The notes beneath the pieces were generated by a model that was not told the origin of the DNA, ran no database searches, and saw only the letters and a list, made by a program, of their open reading frames with translations. This document shows, one piece after another, positions 1 through 9,745 of a stretch of 64,000 nucleotides of DNA (its first letter is position 1; every line of letters begins with the position of its first letter). The translations under genes and the position numbers were made by a program. Source of the DNA: Manis javanica (Eukaryota > Chordata > Mammalia > Pholidota > Manidae); contig NC_133161.1 in assembly GCF_040802235.1 (NCBI RefSeq), positions 144,141,121 through 144,205,120 of the forward strand, in the 5' to 3' direction.

Positions 1-212
1 TTGACCCCTAGCTCACATCAGATACAAAAAATCAATCCCAAATGGATCACAGGCCTAAGTGTCAAAAGCTGATAATAATAATGCCTTTAGAGGAAAACAT
101 AGGAAAGTATCTTCAAGAGGTTGAGACAGGCAAAAAAAAAAAAGAAACTTTTTTTCACCTGGACACAAAAGGCATTCACTACAGAGGAAAAAGCCAATAA
201 GTTAGACTACAG
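1..212 (+). mobile_element. L1M LINE, ORF2 3' part, segment 1 of 4
   Basis: This is decayed L1 ORF2 sequence from the C-terminal region after the reverse transcriptase. The order of words (asn-ser-lys-trp-ile-like, then an 'aggaaaacataggaaa' block) follows the mammalian L1 consensus. It stops in mid-consensus near 212 and resumes at 1244. The same element continues at 2033 and 3123, so the pieces are one copy opened by later insertions. The 5' end lies outside the window. Stops and frameshifts make it non-coding. Confidence 0.85.
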
Positions 213-1243
213 TAAATAAAGATACCTTCAAAGGGAGGGTTGCTGCTCACAGTATAATGCCAATGGCTGACTGGGCAAGGGAGAGAGTTGGAGGTGGAAA
301 CTGTACTTTTGTGACCATTATAGTAAAGATTGGTCCAAACAAGAATCATCAGTGGATGCTAAATCTAGGGGAAATTTTGATGAGAAGCAGAATATTCATG
401 TGGTCTTAAAGCATATCCCCACAGGTTGTTCTTTAGTTTCAAAGAAAAATATCATAACTATACAGTGGGGAAACCAAACACCACCTTGAGCAGGTGATCA
501 AAATAAAATCAACACCACTAATGAGGGGCAGAGGGAAATGCCAGAGCTCCAGATGTGAGACCCTAGAAGGACCCAGCGCCATTCATATACCATCCTAGGC
601 GGTGATGCAATATTTCCTCTGATCATAAGAAAATATCAGACAAACAGAATGAGAAACATTCTACTTAAAAGGGAAGAGGGGGAGGGACACTGTTCTTCAA
701 AATGTCAGTGTCATAAAAGACAAAGGCTATGGAAATGTGCCTGATCAAAGGAGACTAAGAGATGTAACAAGTAAGAACATACCTGCTCCCCCACAGGATT
801 CTGTCTTGCAAGAGGGGAAAATGCTAGAAAGGGCATTATTAGATCAACTGAAAACATTGGAATACAGATAGGAGAGTAGATGAAAGTATTTTATAATGTT
901 AAAATGACTGATGTTCGTGACTGTAGTGTGGTCATATAAGGAATATTCCTAAGAAATATACACTTACATACTGAACTATTTATTTGGGAGTGAAGGGTCA
1001 TCAGGTATTCAACTTACTCTCATATGATTCAGAAAAGCAGGGTGTGTGTACGTGTGTGCATGCATGCATGTGTGTGCCCAGAGAAAGAGGAATGTGAGAA
1101 GAGAGTGTAAATGATAAAGGAAATGAGGTAAAATGCTACCCAATGGTGAATCTGAGTAAGGGCTGATATAACTCTTTGTGCTAATTTTATTCTTGTAACT
1201 TTTCTGTAAATTTGAAAGTATTTTCTTTAAACTTTAAAAATAG
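213..1243 (+). mobile_element. L1M-type 3' UTR fragment inserted in the older L1
   Basis: About 1 kb matches the long 3' UTR seen in old L1M/L1ME elements. It has the 'atcagacaaacagaatgag' block near 635, the 'ggttcagaaa'-type block followed by a GT-rich patch near 1025-1075, and the closing 'caacttttctgtaa'-like words ending in an A-rich tail near 1240. Host L1 ORF2 sequence lies on both sides. I found no clear target-site duplication, so the edges are good to about 10-20 bp. Confidence 0.75.
1041..1076. repeat. GT/GCAT alternating purine-pyrimidine patch
   Basis: A short run of GT, ACGT and GCATGCATGCAT steps inside the L1 3' UTR fragment. This UTR family normally carries a dinucleotide patch here, so it probably arose from that patch. 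Confidence 0.7.
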
Positions 1244-1488
1244 AGAGTGAACCAGCAAACCATAAAATGAAAGAAGATGCTTGCAATACATATGTCCAAG
1301 AAAGAACTCTTAATCAGAATATAAAAGAATCCTATAAACCAATAAGGAAAACTAAGCTATCCACTGGAAAAAAACGGGCAAATTACTTGAACAAGCACTT
1401 CACAGAAGAAGACATTCAAATGGCCAATCAACATAAGGTGCTCGCTTTATTAGTCACCGGACAAATGCAAATTAAAGTCATAATGCAG
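1244..1488 (+). mobile_element. L1M LINE, ORF2, segment 2 of 4
   Basis: The L1 consensus resumes here after the 3' UTR insertion: 'gagagtgaac' then 'gaagatgcttgcaatacat', then the 'cttcacagaagaagacattc' and 'aaatggccaatcaaca' blocks that precede the ORF2 stop. It stops at the left end of the Tigger1 element at 1491. Confidence 0.88.
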
Positions 1489-1490
1489 TG

Positions 1491-2030
1491 TAGGCATGCC
1501 TTGTGCTATTGCACTTCACTTCTCTGTGCTTTGCAGATACTGTGTTTTTTACAAATTGAAGGTTTGTGGCACCCCTGCATTGAGCTAGTCTATCAACACC
1601 ATTTTTCCAACAGTATCTGCTCATCCATCTGTCTCTGTGTCACATACTGGTAATTTCACATTATGTCAAGGTTTTCATTATTATTATATTTGTTATGTGA
1701 CCTTTGATCAGGGATTGTGATTCACTGAGAGCTGGTTTTTACTGTAAATAACCAACAGTGGGCAGCTTAGTACAAATACCATCTCAATGAAAGTAATCAA
1801 TGATGGTTAGCATTTTTTTAATCTATAAGGTATTTTTTAATTAAGGTATGTACATTGTTTTTAAAACATAATGCTATTGCACACTTGATAGATCATCGTA
1901 TAGTGTAAATATAACTTTTACATGCACAGGGAACCAGAAAATTCATTAGGAAGCAAACACAATTTTTTATGGTATTTGCTTTATTGTAGTGGTCTAGAAC
2001 TGAACCAGCAGTATCTCTGAGGTGTGCCCA
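1491..2030 (+). mobile_element. Tigger1-type mariner DNA transposon, internally deleted
   Basis: The left end carries the Tigger1 start (degenerate terminal repeat beginning 'taggcatgcc', then the 'acaaattgaaggtttgtggc' block). The right end carries the Tigger1 terminus ('tatttgctttattgtagtgg', ending in the inverted terminal repeat at 2030). The roughly 2-kb transposase region is missing: left-arm sequence joins right-arm sequence near 1800, where 'tgatggttagcattttttta' begins. The flanking dinucleotides are TG (left) and TA (right), fitting a TA target site with one mutation. It was mobilised by cut-and-paste and is now inert. Confidence 0.9.
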
Positions 2031-2032
2031 TA

Positions 2033-2156
2033 TTGCCGCACACCCACCAGAAGGCCAAAAGAGAAGAGAAAGACAAAACCAAGTGTTGTCAAGTATGTAG
2101 AGCAGCCAGAACCTTTGTCATTGCTGGTGGGAAAATGAACTGGTACAACCTCACAG
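2033..2156 (+). mobile_element. L1M LINE, ORF2/3' end junction, segment 3 of 4
   Basis: L1 continues with 'cacacccaccagaaggcc', 'accaagtgttgtcaag' and 'cattgctggtgggaaa', the typical stretch around the end of ORF2. It is cut off by the MLT1 LTR starting at 2157. Confidence 0.88.
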
Positions 2157-2635
2157 TGTATTAGGTATCTATTGCTGTGTAACAAATTCATTCAAAACTT
2201 ACTGACTCAGGCCAGCAAACATTTGTTATCCCACAGTTTCTGTGGATCAAGTCTAGAGCTTGGGAGATTAGGTACCTCTGACTTCAGGTTTCTCATGAGG
2301 TTGCCAGGACTGTGGTCTAATCTGAAAGCTTGACCAGGAAAGGGTCTGCTTCTAAGTTCGCTCACATGGCTGTTGGCAGGATTAGGGTCCTTTCAGGCTT
2401 CTGACAGGGTGGGTGGCCCCACTCGGTTCCTCTTCATGTGGTAGCTCACAACATGGCAACTGGCTTTCTTCAGAGTGAGTGAGTAAGAGAGCGAGAGAGA
2501 GCACACAAGACAGAAGCCACAGTCTTTATAACCTAATCTCAGAATGACATCCCATTATTGCTGCCATATTCTGTTGTTAGGGGTAAGGTAGTAAGTCCAG
2601 CCCTGCCTCAAAGGGAGAGGATTATACAAGAGTGT
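2157..2635 (-). mobile_element. MLT1 (MaLR) solo LTR, outer copy, part 1
   Basis: Reverse-strand MLT1 LTR. The 'attgctgtgtaacaaat', 'cccacagtttctgtgg' and 'ctcacatggctgttggcagg' blocks are diagnostic of the MLT1B/C-like group. The LTR was itself opened at 2635 by another LTR and resumes at 3067. There is no internal retroviral sequence, so this is a solo LTR. Confidence 0.9.
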
Positions 2636-3066
2636 TGAATTAGTCTGATCAGGCTGCCATAACAAAATACCATAGACTGGGTGGCTTAAACAGCAGACAT
2701 TTATTTTCTCACTGTTCTGGGAACTGGAAATCCAAGACAAGGCTGCCAACGGGGATGGTGTCTAGTGAGAGCTGTCCATTTGGGTTACATATGGCTGCTT
2801 TCTTGCTGTACGCTCACATGACTTCTCCTCTGTATATGCATGGTAGGGGAGGAGGGAAAGAGAAAGAGAGAGGGAGAGAGAGACAGCTAACTCTCTTATG
2901 TCTCTTCTTATAGGGACACTAATCCTATAGAATCAGGGCCCCACTCTTATGACCTCATTTAACCTTCATTACTTCAATAGAGGCCCCATCTCCCAATATA
3001 GCTACGTTGGGAGTCAGGACTTCAACATATGTGTCTTGGCAGGACACAAATACTCAGTCCAAAGCA
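2636..3066 (-). mobile_element. MaLR LTR (MST/MLT1 type) nested in the MLT1
   Basis: A 431-bp solo LTR on the reverse strand. It starts TG and ends CA and opens with 'ttagtctgatcaggctgcc' and 'accatagactgggtggctta', the MST/MLT1 3' terminus read backwards. It has a perfect 5-bp target-site duplication, AGTGT, at 2631-2635 and 3067-3071. The interrupted MLT1 reads on directly from one duplicate to the other. Confidence 0.92.
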
Positions 3067-3122
3067 AGTGTGAACACAAAGGAGCAGGGATCACTGGGGC
3101 CACCTTGGAGGCTGCTGCCACA
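3067..3122 (-). mobile_element. MLT1 (MaLR) solo LTR, outer copy, part 2
   Basis: The last 56 bp of the outer MLT1 in reverse orientation, with the 'gggatcactggggccacctt' block. It ends in CA at the return to L1 sequence. Confidence 0.9.
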
Positions 3123-3705
3123 GGGAGTGCGTCCTAAAGCTGGACACAAGCATATATTCCAACCCAGCAATTTCACTCCAACAGAAATGCATGCAAAGTA
3201 TGTCCAATCTTGTACCAGAATGTTCACAGCAGCACTATTCATAATAGCACAAATGGTAACAATCCAAATACCCATCAACAGAAGCATGGATAAAAAAAAA
3301 TTGTGTATAATCAGACAAAAGAATACTGTACCTCAATACAAATGAATAAACTATAGCCATATGCAATAGAAATAAACCTCTAACATAGTGCTGAGGGAAG
3401 AAAGCTTCTACCCTACTGCTGAAGAAATTTTGCTAGACACAATGAGGACGTATGTATGACTTAGTTTATAAAAAGTTTATAAAATAAGGGCAAAATGAAT
3501 TTATGGGATTAGAAGCCAGATTGGTGGTCACCCTTCATGGATGGAGGGGGGAGGCTGGAAGAGGACAAAGGGCACTTCTAGGGTCTAGTGATGTGTTTCT
3601 AGACCTGGTGTGTTCGCCTTGTGAGAATTCATCAACTTGCACACTTACGAATTTACATGTGTATGTATGCATTCTTCAATTTAAAGTTTACATAAAAAGG
3701 GGTAT
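3123..3705 (+). mobile_element. L1M LINE, 3' end, segment 4 of 4
   Basis: The host L1 resumes with 'acccagcaatttcactcc', 'atgttcacagcagcactatt' and 'cccatcaacagaagcatgga', then its 3' UTR and an A-rich end near 3705. This gives the 3' border of the composite locus. From 3706 to 3797 I see nothing recognisable. Confidence 0.88.
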
Positions 3706-3797
3706 CTAGACACTTGCTAAGTTTAGATCCTAGAATCAGTCATGGCCCCTTTAAAATTCCAAGTCAACTGCTCAGGGATGAGGTGAGTGGGAGGTGA

Positions 3798-4785
3798 ATT
3801 TTTAAATTTTTATTCAATTTATTTAAACTAAAACAACAATTCACCCATTTCTTCCCCTGGCCTCCACCTCCACCTCTTGCAGCTACCACTCTGTTCTCTG
3901 TATCTATGAGTGTGTCTGTCTGTGTGTCTGTTACTTTAAATTCCACATATAAGAGAGATCATACAATATCTGTCTTTCTCTGTCTGACTTATTTCACTTA
4001 GCATAATGCCCTTGAGGTCCATGTATGTTGTTGCAAATGGCAAGATTTCGTTCTTTTTTATGGCTGAATAGTATTCCACTATATATACATACCACAGTTT
4101 CTCTACCATTCGTCCATTGATGGATACCTAGGTTGCTTCCATATCTTGACTATCATAAATAAGTGGTGCAATGAACATGGGGGTGCATGTATCTTTTTGA
4201 ATTAGTGTTTTTGTTTTCTTCAGATAAATATTTGGGAGTGGGATTGCTGGATCATATGGTAGTTCTGTTTTTTTTTTTTTTTTGAGGAATTCCCATACTA
4301 TTTCCTACAGTGGTTACACCAGTTCACATTCCTATCGACAGTGCATTTTCTCCACATCCTCATCAACACTTGTTATTTTTTGTCTTTTGAATAGTGGCCA
4401 TTGTGACTGGTATGAGGTCATGTCTCATTGTGGTTTTGATTTGCATTTCCCCGATGATTAGGGATATTGAGCATCTTTTCATGTACATGTTGGCCATCTA
4501 TACATCTTCTTTGGAAAAAATACCTATTCAAATGTTCTGCCCATTCTTTCATCAGATTGCTTTCCTACTATTAGTGAGTTCTTTATGTATTTTGGATAAT
4601 AGCCCCATATCAGATAAATGATTTGCAATTATTTCTGCCATTCTGTAAGTGGCCCTTTCATTTTGTTGATGGTGTCCTTTGCTGTATAGAAACTTTTTAG
4701 TCTGATGTAGTTCCACTTGTTGATTTTTGCTTTTGTTGTTGATGTCATCCAAAATAAAATCATTGCCAAGGCCATTGTCAAGAAG
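3798..4785 (-). mobile_element. L1 LINE (L1MA-like), 5'-truncated, minus strand
   Basis: The T-rich start at 3798 is the L1 poly(A) tail read backwards. Then come the 3' UTR ('gttctctgtatctatgagt', 'ctgacttatttcacttagca') and the C-terminal end of ORF2. The reverse frame at 4552-4752 still reads L1 ORF2-like peptide for about 50 residues (VELHQTKKFLYSKG, then EIIANHLSDMGLL). Truncation is at about 4785 in ORF2. It is clearly less diverged than the L1 at 1-3705. A run of 16 T at 4268-4283 replaces a mixed T/A patch of the consensus. Confidence 0.92.
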
Positions 4786-4861
4786 CTAACCCCCGTGCTT
4801 TACTCTGTGAGGCTGTGGGGAGTCACTCACACCCCTGCCAGTGCTTTTCCCCAGCGACAGT

Positions 4862-4962
4862 GACTGAGTACCAGTACCCCAGGCTCCTGCTGGACACTGA
4901 GGGGCAGGAGAAGCAGGACGGCACTCCTGTCCTCAAGGAGCGCTCTGTCCAGTGGAGTGGAC
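4862..4962 (-). mobile_element. L2 LINE 3'-end fragment
   Basis: The reverse L2 order 'actgagtacc', 'ctgctggacactgaggggc', 'tcctcaaggagc' and a 'cagtggagt' end is visible. Divergence is high. Confidence 0.6.
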
Positions 4963-5699
4963 CCCCGACCATATCCCTGTAATGGAGTTACAGGACAAGC
5001 AGCGGGGAGATGTGCTCGCCCCAGACTGCAAAGACTTCCTGGAGGAGGTGACATGCCTGCTCGGCCCTGCCTCCCCTTGGAGGCCCCCTCTCCCACTTCG
5101 GCAGCCCACCTCCCCTCGCCCCTGCCCTTTCCACCCTTCTCCATGACCCAAGCATTCCTCACACCCAAATCCCTTTCTTTTCTTCTTCTCAGCACAACTG
5201 ACACATGCTGCCTTTTCACGAGGAGCTTTGCTGGAAGTTGAAAAGAATAAACAAACAAAAAAAATAACAGAAGTCTGGCTGCCACAGGCCAAATTTCTGA
5301 CCGTGCCCTGGCCAGCAACTCAATCCCAAGGGTCTCCTTGTCCTGCAGAGCCCAGCTCATCCACGCCATTTCCCCCTCTCCATCTGGGTGTCTGTCCCTT
5401 TTCCCAAATGCACACCAGGCGGACCCACCCTAGGCAAACAGTGGGTAAGAAATGAGCTTAGCGTCCGAGCTCACCCCACTCAACAGCAGGCTCAGAAGCC
5501 CTGACCTCTTTATTCCATTCCCAAGAACAGGTCGAGGTTCTTCTCCTACAGAGGGACTTTCCAGAAACTGTGACCACAGGAGGGCAGGGAGAGGGGCTTC
5601 AAAAGAGAGGGGAGCACGGCAGGGTACAGAATCTGGAGGGGATGCCATGCGGGGAAATTAGGAGCCTGCAAGACCAGCCTCTCCTTCGATATGTCCCAT
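4963..5699. other. Unique sequence, no gene recognised
   Basis: GC-rich DNA with C-rich and A-rich patches. The overlapping open frames on both strands at 4827-5369 show no domain and share the same low-complexity Pro/Gly/Arg bias, so I do not call a gene. No repeat recognised. Confidence 0.5.
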
Positions 5700-5790
5700 T
5701 TGCAAATCCCCTTCACACTCATGATACCCTTTAATCTCCACAATAATCTTTAAATTAAAGCAGTAGGAATGGTCTTTAAGGAGGGGAAAT
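5700..5790 (-). mobile_element. MIR SINE fragment, weak
   Basis: 'cctttaatctccacaataat' resembles the 'atttaatcctcacaacaacc' part of reverse MIR. The lower half is too decayed to follow. Confidence 0.4.
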
Positions 5791-5819
5791 AAATATATAT
5801 TGAGCTTGGTCCACTGGGG

Positions 5820-6322
5820 ACTGCAGTAGACAGATTGATGCCCCCCAGGTGTTCAGATCCTAATCCCCAGAACCCATGAATTACATTCCTTACATGACAA
5901 AAGGGTTGCAGATGTGATTAAGTTAAGGATCTTGAGATGAGGAGATCACCCTGGATCAGCCGGGTGGACCCAGTGCGATCACAGGGGTCCTCCTAAGTGA
6001 AAGAGGGAGGCGGGGGAGTCAGAGTGAGAGTAATGAACAGGAGAGAGACCCCACTGGCCGTGGCTGGCTTTGAGGATGGGGAGAAAGGGCAACGGAGCCA
6101 AGGAACACAGCTGGTTCCATGAGCTGGTTCCATGAGCGAGGAAATAGATTCTCTTTTGGAGCCCCCAGGAAGAAAGACAGTCCAGCCCACACCTTGATCT
6201 TAGCCCAGGGAGACCCATGCTGGACTTCTGACCTCAGGAACTAAAAGATAATAAATATGCACTGTTTTAAGTCATTAAATTTGTGACAGCTGGTGACAGT
6301 GGCAAGAGGACACTAATCCAAG
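5820..6322 (+). mobile_element. MLT1 (MaLR) solo LTR
   Basis: Plus-strand MLT1. The start has 'gatcctaatccccagaaccc' and 'gcagatgtgattaagttaag', the centre has 'accctggatcagccgggtgg', and the end has 'agataataaatatgcactgt' and 'tcattaaatttgtgacagct'. A 13-bp unit (ctggttccatgag) is exactly doubled at 6111-6136. Confidence 0.9.
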
Positions 6323-6399
6323 TACCTAACAGATGGCAAGGAGCGCACCTACAACACCTCCTCTGGTTGTGTCAGCAATCCCGGGAGCATGCGCTGACC

Positions 6400-6478
6400 C
6401 CCATGTCCTGGATGAGGGCACAGAGGCTCAGAGAGTTGTGTGACTTGCCCCAGGCCACCCAGTCAGGCTTAGGTTTAG
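6400..6478 (-). mobile_element. MIR SINE fragment
   Basis: Reverse MIR core: 'gatgagggcacagaggctca', 'gagagttgtgtgacttgccc' and 'aggccacccag'. Confidence 0.75.
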
Positions 6479-8321
6479 GTTCTTTAGAAGCAGAGCCTGA
6501 GGCAGGGATTCCGGTCTCATGACTTCTTGAGGGAGCATTCTTCAGGCAAAACCCATAAACTATTGAGGGAAGCAGCAGAGGGAAGGGTATGAGGAAGGAT
6601 GGGGTGTTGGGGCAGGTTAGCCCGTGGCCTGATGCATGGGTCACTCTGGAGCATAAATCGTCCCAGAAAGTTACCCTCGCTCGTGGTAAGGGGCTCAGCC
6701 GTTTGGAACCTCGTGTCAGCCTGTCATTGGTTGGCTGGTGGCTGCCGTCAAGAGGGGCTGGAGGTAATGCCTGGGGTAGGCAGAGGGCAGTTCTCTTCAG
6801 AAGGGGCAGCTGTGACCCGTCAGCAGCCCACACCCATGCAGCTGGAGATGAGCAAGTCACCGTGGCATTTGCACAGTCATGACCATGATCCCTGCTCCTG
6901 CAAGAGATCTGACCCGTAGACACGAGTACCTATGGGCTGCCCAGAAAGGAACGTGCACAGTGCATGGAGAAGGAGCAGGCTGAGCTGGAGACACAAAAGT
7001 TGGGTACCCCCACGGGCCTCCCCACCGGCCAGCACCCAGCCAGTGTCTGGGCCCTGTCCTCAGCCCCACTCACCCCTCTAGTAGGTGCAGCTTCTAGAAA
7101 TTGCAGCAGCAGCCTTCCGACAATAGCACCTCATTTCCCGCCCTCCCTCTGCAGCTCCCAAGACCAGAGCCTCAAACATTTCGGATTCTCTGAGGAAATT
7201 GGATGTTAATGGTGTTCACAGTTCCCTTTCCCCCTCCTTCCCCTCCTCTCTCACTTTCTGAGCTTGTCCCTGAAGCTGTTAATATCCAACTGGAACTAAA
7301 CTGCAACTGTATTTCAACTTCCCCAATTTTATTTGCCACAAGCAGGGTGGTTTCTCCAGGGCAGTGATGGCAGCCAGATCTTGCTCCTCTTCAGCCCCTG
7401 AGGGCTGGTGATGTCGGGCAGCCAGGACCAGGTGGAGGAGGAAGCAGTGCTTGATTTTCTGCATGTTTTACATGGTGCCCTTCTGCTCCCATTCCACACA
7501 TTTCACAGGCCAGCCTAATGGAGCATGAATGTGCTCTCCACTGAGGCAGGTGCCAGGCCACCCAAGCGCTGGGAGGGTCTCAGCGCATCTTTCCTCTTGG
7601 CAGCAGGGGAGGATGAAGGAGGGAGAGAGTCAGAGCAAGAAGCTGGAAGCCCACGCAGAGGCTGGGGGAGGCCCCACCTGCGATCTGGAGGGGGTCTCCT
7701 GTCTCCCATGTCCTTGCAGCCCTTCAGGGACCCGGGAGGGTGCTGGAGGCCATCAGCCCTCCTGCTGGGAAACCCTGCCCACACTGACCTCCTGCCCTGC
7801 CTGTGGGCACCGCTGAGCTCAGGGATGAAGAGCCGTTCCTCTGACAGGCCCCCTGAGCTCCAGTCCACAGCTCCAGGGCGAGGGGAAGTGGGACTTTCTC
7901 AGGCCAAACCACCACGCTTTGGGCTCCCTTGCCCTTCCAGACCAGCAACTGGGGCTTGTGCTTCCCACAAGGCCTCCGGGCCCCAGAACCCTGTGTCCTC
8001 ATCCTCACACTGGAGAGCAGGGGGAGACCAGGGGCTGACTTTAAATCCCTGGAGCCAAATGTCAAATAACCCCTCTCCCAGCCCAGGCACACAGCCCCAC
8101 TAGGACCCCCAGACAGTGCTGGGGGCCATTTTTATCCTGGAGACAGACTGACATTGCTCTGGGGGGAAATTCATCAGTGGCTGATTGGCCTGAGACAAAA
8201 GGACCCTGGAAGGAGAGAGAACCCGAGAGCCCCCGGGCTGAGCTAACAGGCTAAGTGGCACAGCAACTGTTTGGCCCACCTGGGAGGAGAGCTGCCCATT
8301 TAATTACTAGAAGTATCTATT
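6479..8321. other. Unique GC-rich sequence, no gene recognised
   Basis: No repeat or exon recognised over 1.8 kb. Open frames up to about 190 codons (for example 7525-8103 plus, 6372-6923 minus) overlap each other on opposite strands and show no known domain. The AT-richer patch at 7205-7325 stands out from the GC-rich surroundings but carries no signal I can name. Confidence 0.5.
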
Positions 8322-8460
8322 TGGCTGAGCTACTGTGTGCCATGCACTACACAAGGGGCTTGACATGAGCCATCTCTTAAGAGTCTGCAGATCAGCCCTG
8401 TGACATAGAGGCAAATAATCCTATTTTACAGAGGAGATAACAATCCCCACGTGCAAAATC
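8322..8460 (-). mobile_element. MIR SINE
   Basis: Reverse MIR: 'gagctactgtgtgccatgca', 'catgagccatctctta' and 'aataatcctattttacagag'. It lacks the last third and abuts a second MIR-like copy. Confidence 0.7.
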
Positions 8461-8462
8461 CC

Positions 8463-8625
8463 TTACCATCTCATTGCATCCTCTTAACCCTGGGGGACTG
8501 TCATGGCTGAGAGGATGAGTCTCCTTTGGCTGAAGAGGGAGGTGAGGCTCAGAGAGGTTTGGTAACTTACCTAAGGTTTCCCAGCACTAACAAGTGCAGG
8601 TCAGTGCAAGACTGGTCCCTAGGCC
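8463..8625 (-). mobile_element. MIR SINE, second copy in series
   Basis: 'ctcattgcatcctctta' then 'gaggctcagagaggtttggt' and 'aacttacctaaggtttccca' give the reverse MIR order again, directly after the previous copy. Confidence 0.7.
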
Positions 8626-9354
8626 CATACGAGCCTAAGGCCCAAGCTGCTTCTACTATGGCTCCACAGCAGGGGACAGGGCTTCGATGTCTGAGTTGGG
8701 GGATCTACACACTGGACCTTGGCCAGGGGATCATTGGGTAGGGCCCCTCCCCATGCATGCAGTCCACAGCCCCTGCCACACGGCTGGGCCAACAAGGACA
8801 CTGTGCCCTGGGAGAGAGAGAAGCCTCATCCCAGCCTGCCTAGGACACTGCCTTCCGGAGTCTGCACTGGGGACACCACATCTTTTCAGTGGGTGTTCAT
8901 TGAGAACCCATTCCCTGTCAGATACTATGCTTTTGAGATCCCACAGCCAGTAATCTGCAGATCCCAGCCAAAGATCCCCCACTCAGTCCCCTGGTCTGGT
9001 ACTCCTTACACCCCACTACACGTTCCCTGTTTCACACCCTCCCAGAAATGCACACATGTGCACACACATACACACACACACAGCCTTCCCTAACCAGCCA
9101 CCTCTAAACTAGGTCAGGCCCTCCAGCCAAAGTGAGAATGGGCAGAACAGATGGAGGGACACGGTGGCTCCGCAGACCAAGTCCTGGAAGCAGAGGACAG
9201 AACGGAGAGGCGGAGCGGAGACAGCGAGGGCAGGAAAGACAGCCTCGGGGGAGGCAGCAGGTACTCACTGTGGCCCAAGATGCAGGCTCCGGCAGCCCCA
9301 CAGCAGCTTGGGTGAGACTCAGGGAGGTGGGTGGGATTGACAGCCCACTCCTCA
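8626..9354. other. Unique sequence with a CA-rich patch, no gene recognised
   Basis: 'tgttcattgagaacccattc' near 8893 could be a scrap of L2 or MIR. Otherwise I see no repeat or exon. The CA patch is listed separately. Confidence 0.45.
9049..9082. repeat. CA-rich dinucleotide tract
   Basis: Interrupted (CA)n with one ATGTG and one ATA step. Confidence 0.85.
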
Positions 9355-9480
9355 ACAATGTGCGGCCCTGGGGAAGGTTTTCAGACCTGCTGTAAGCCTC
9401 ATGTCACCATCTGTAAAATGGAGATGCCGATAGTGGATACCTCATGGAATGACTGTGGAGGTGAGGTGAGCTGGGGTGTG
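9355..9480 (+). mobile_element. MIR SINE fragment
   Basis: 'tgtcaccatctgtaaaatgg', then 'gatagtggatacctcatgga', is the plus-strand MIR core and 3' part. Confidence 0.65.
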
Positions 9481-9554
9481 GGGTGTGGGACCTCGGAGGT
9501 GTGAATCACCTGCAGGGTAGTTATATCTGCCTCTGTTCCCACCCTCCCCATAAC

Positions 9555-9745
9555 AGCAAACACGGGCTGAGTACGTGCTCTGTACTGGGCACTATGCTAG
9601 GGCTTCTCATGAATTATCCCATGGCATCCTCATGCCCATCCCAGGAGGTGGTTCTCTGATCATCAGCCCCATTTCAGAGCAGAGAATTGAGGCACAGCAC
9701 ATGCCCAAGGTCAGGGCAGAGCCAGGCTTAGAAGGTTCCAGAGCG
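9555..9745 (-). mobile_element. MIR SINE
   Basis: Near full-length in reverse: 'gctgagtacgtgctctgtac', 'gggcactatgctagggcttc', 'cagccccatttcagagcaga', 'gcacatgcccaaggtcaggg'. Confidence 0.85.

Noticed and set aside
4552-4752. 66-codon minus frame with clear protein similarity
   Set aside because: Similarity is to the C-terminal part of L1 ORF2; it belongs to the minus-strand L1.
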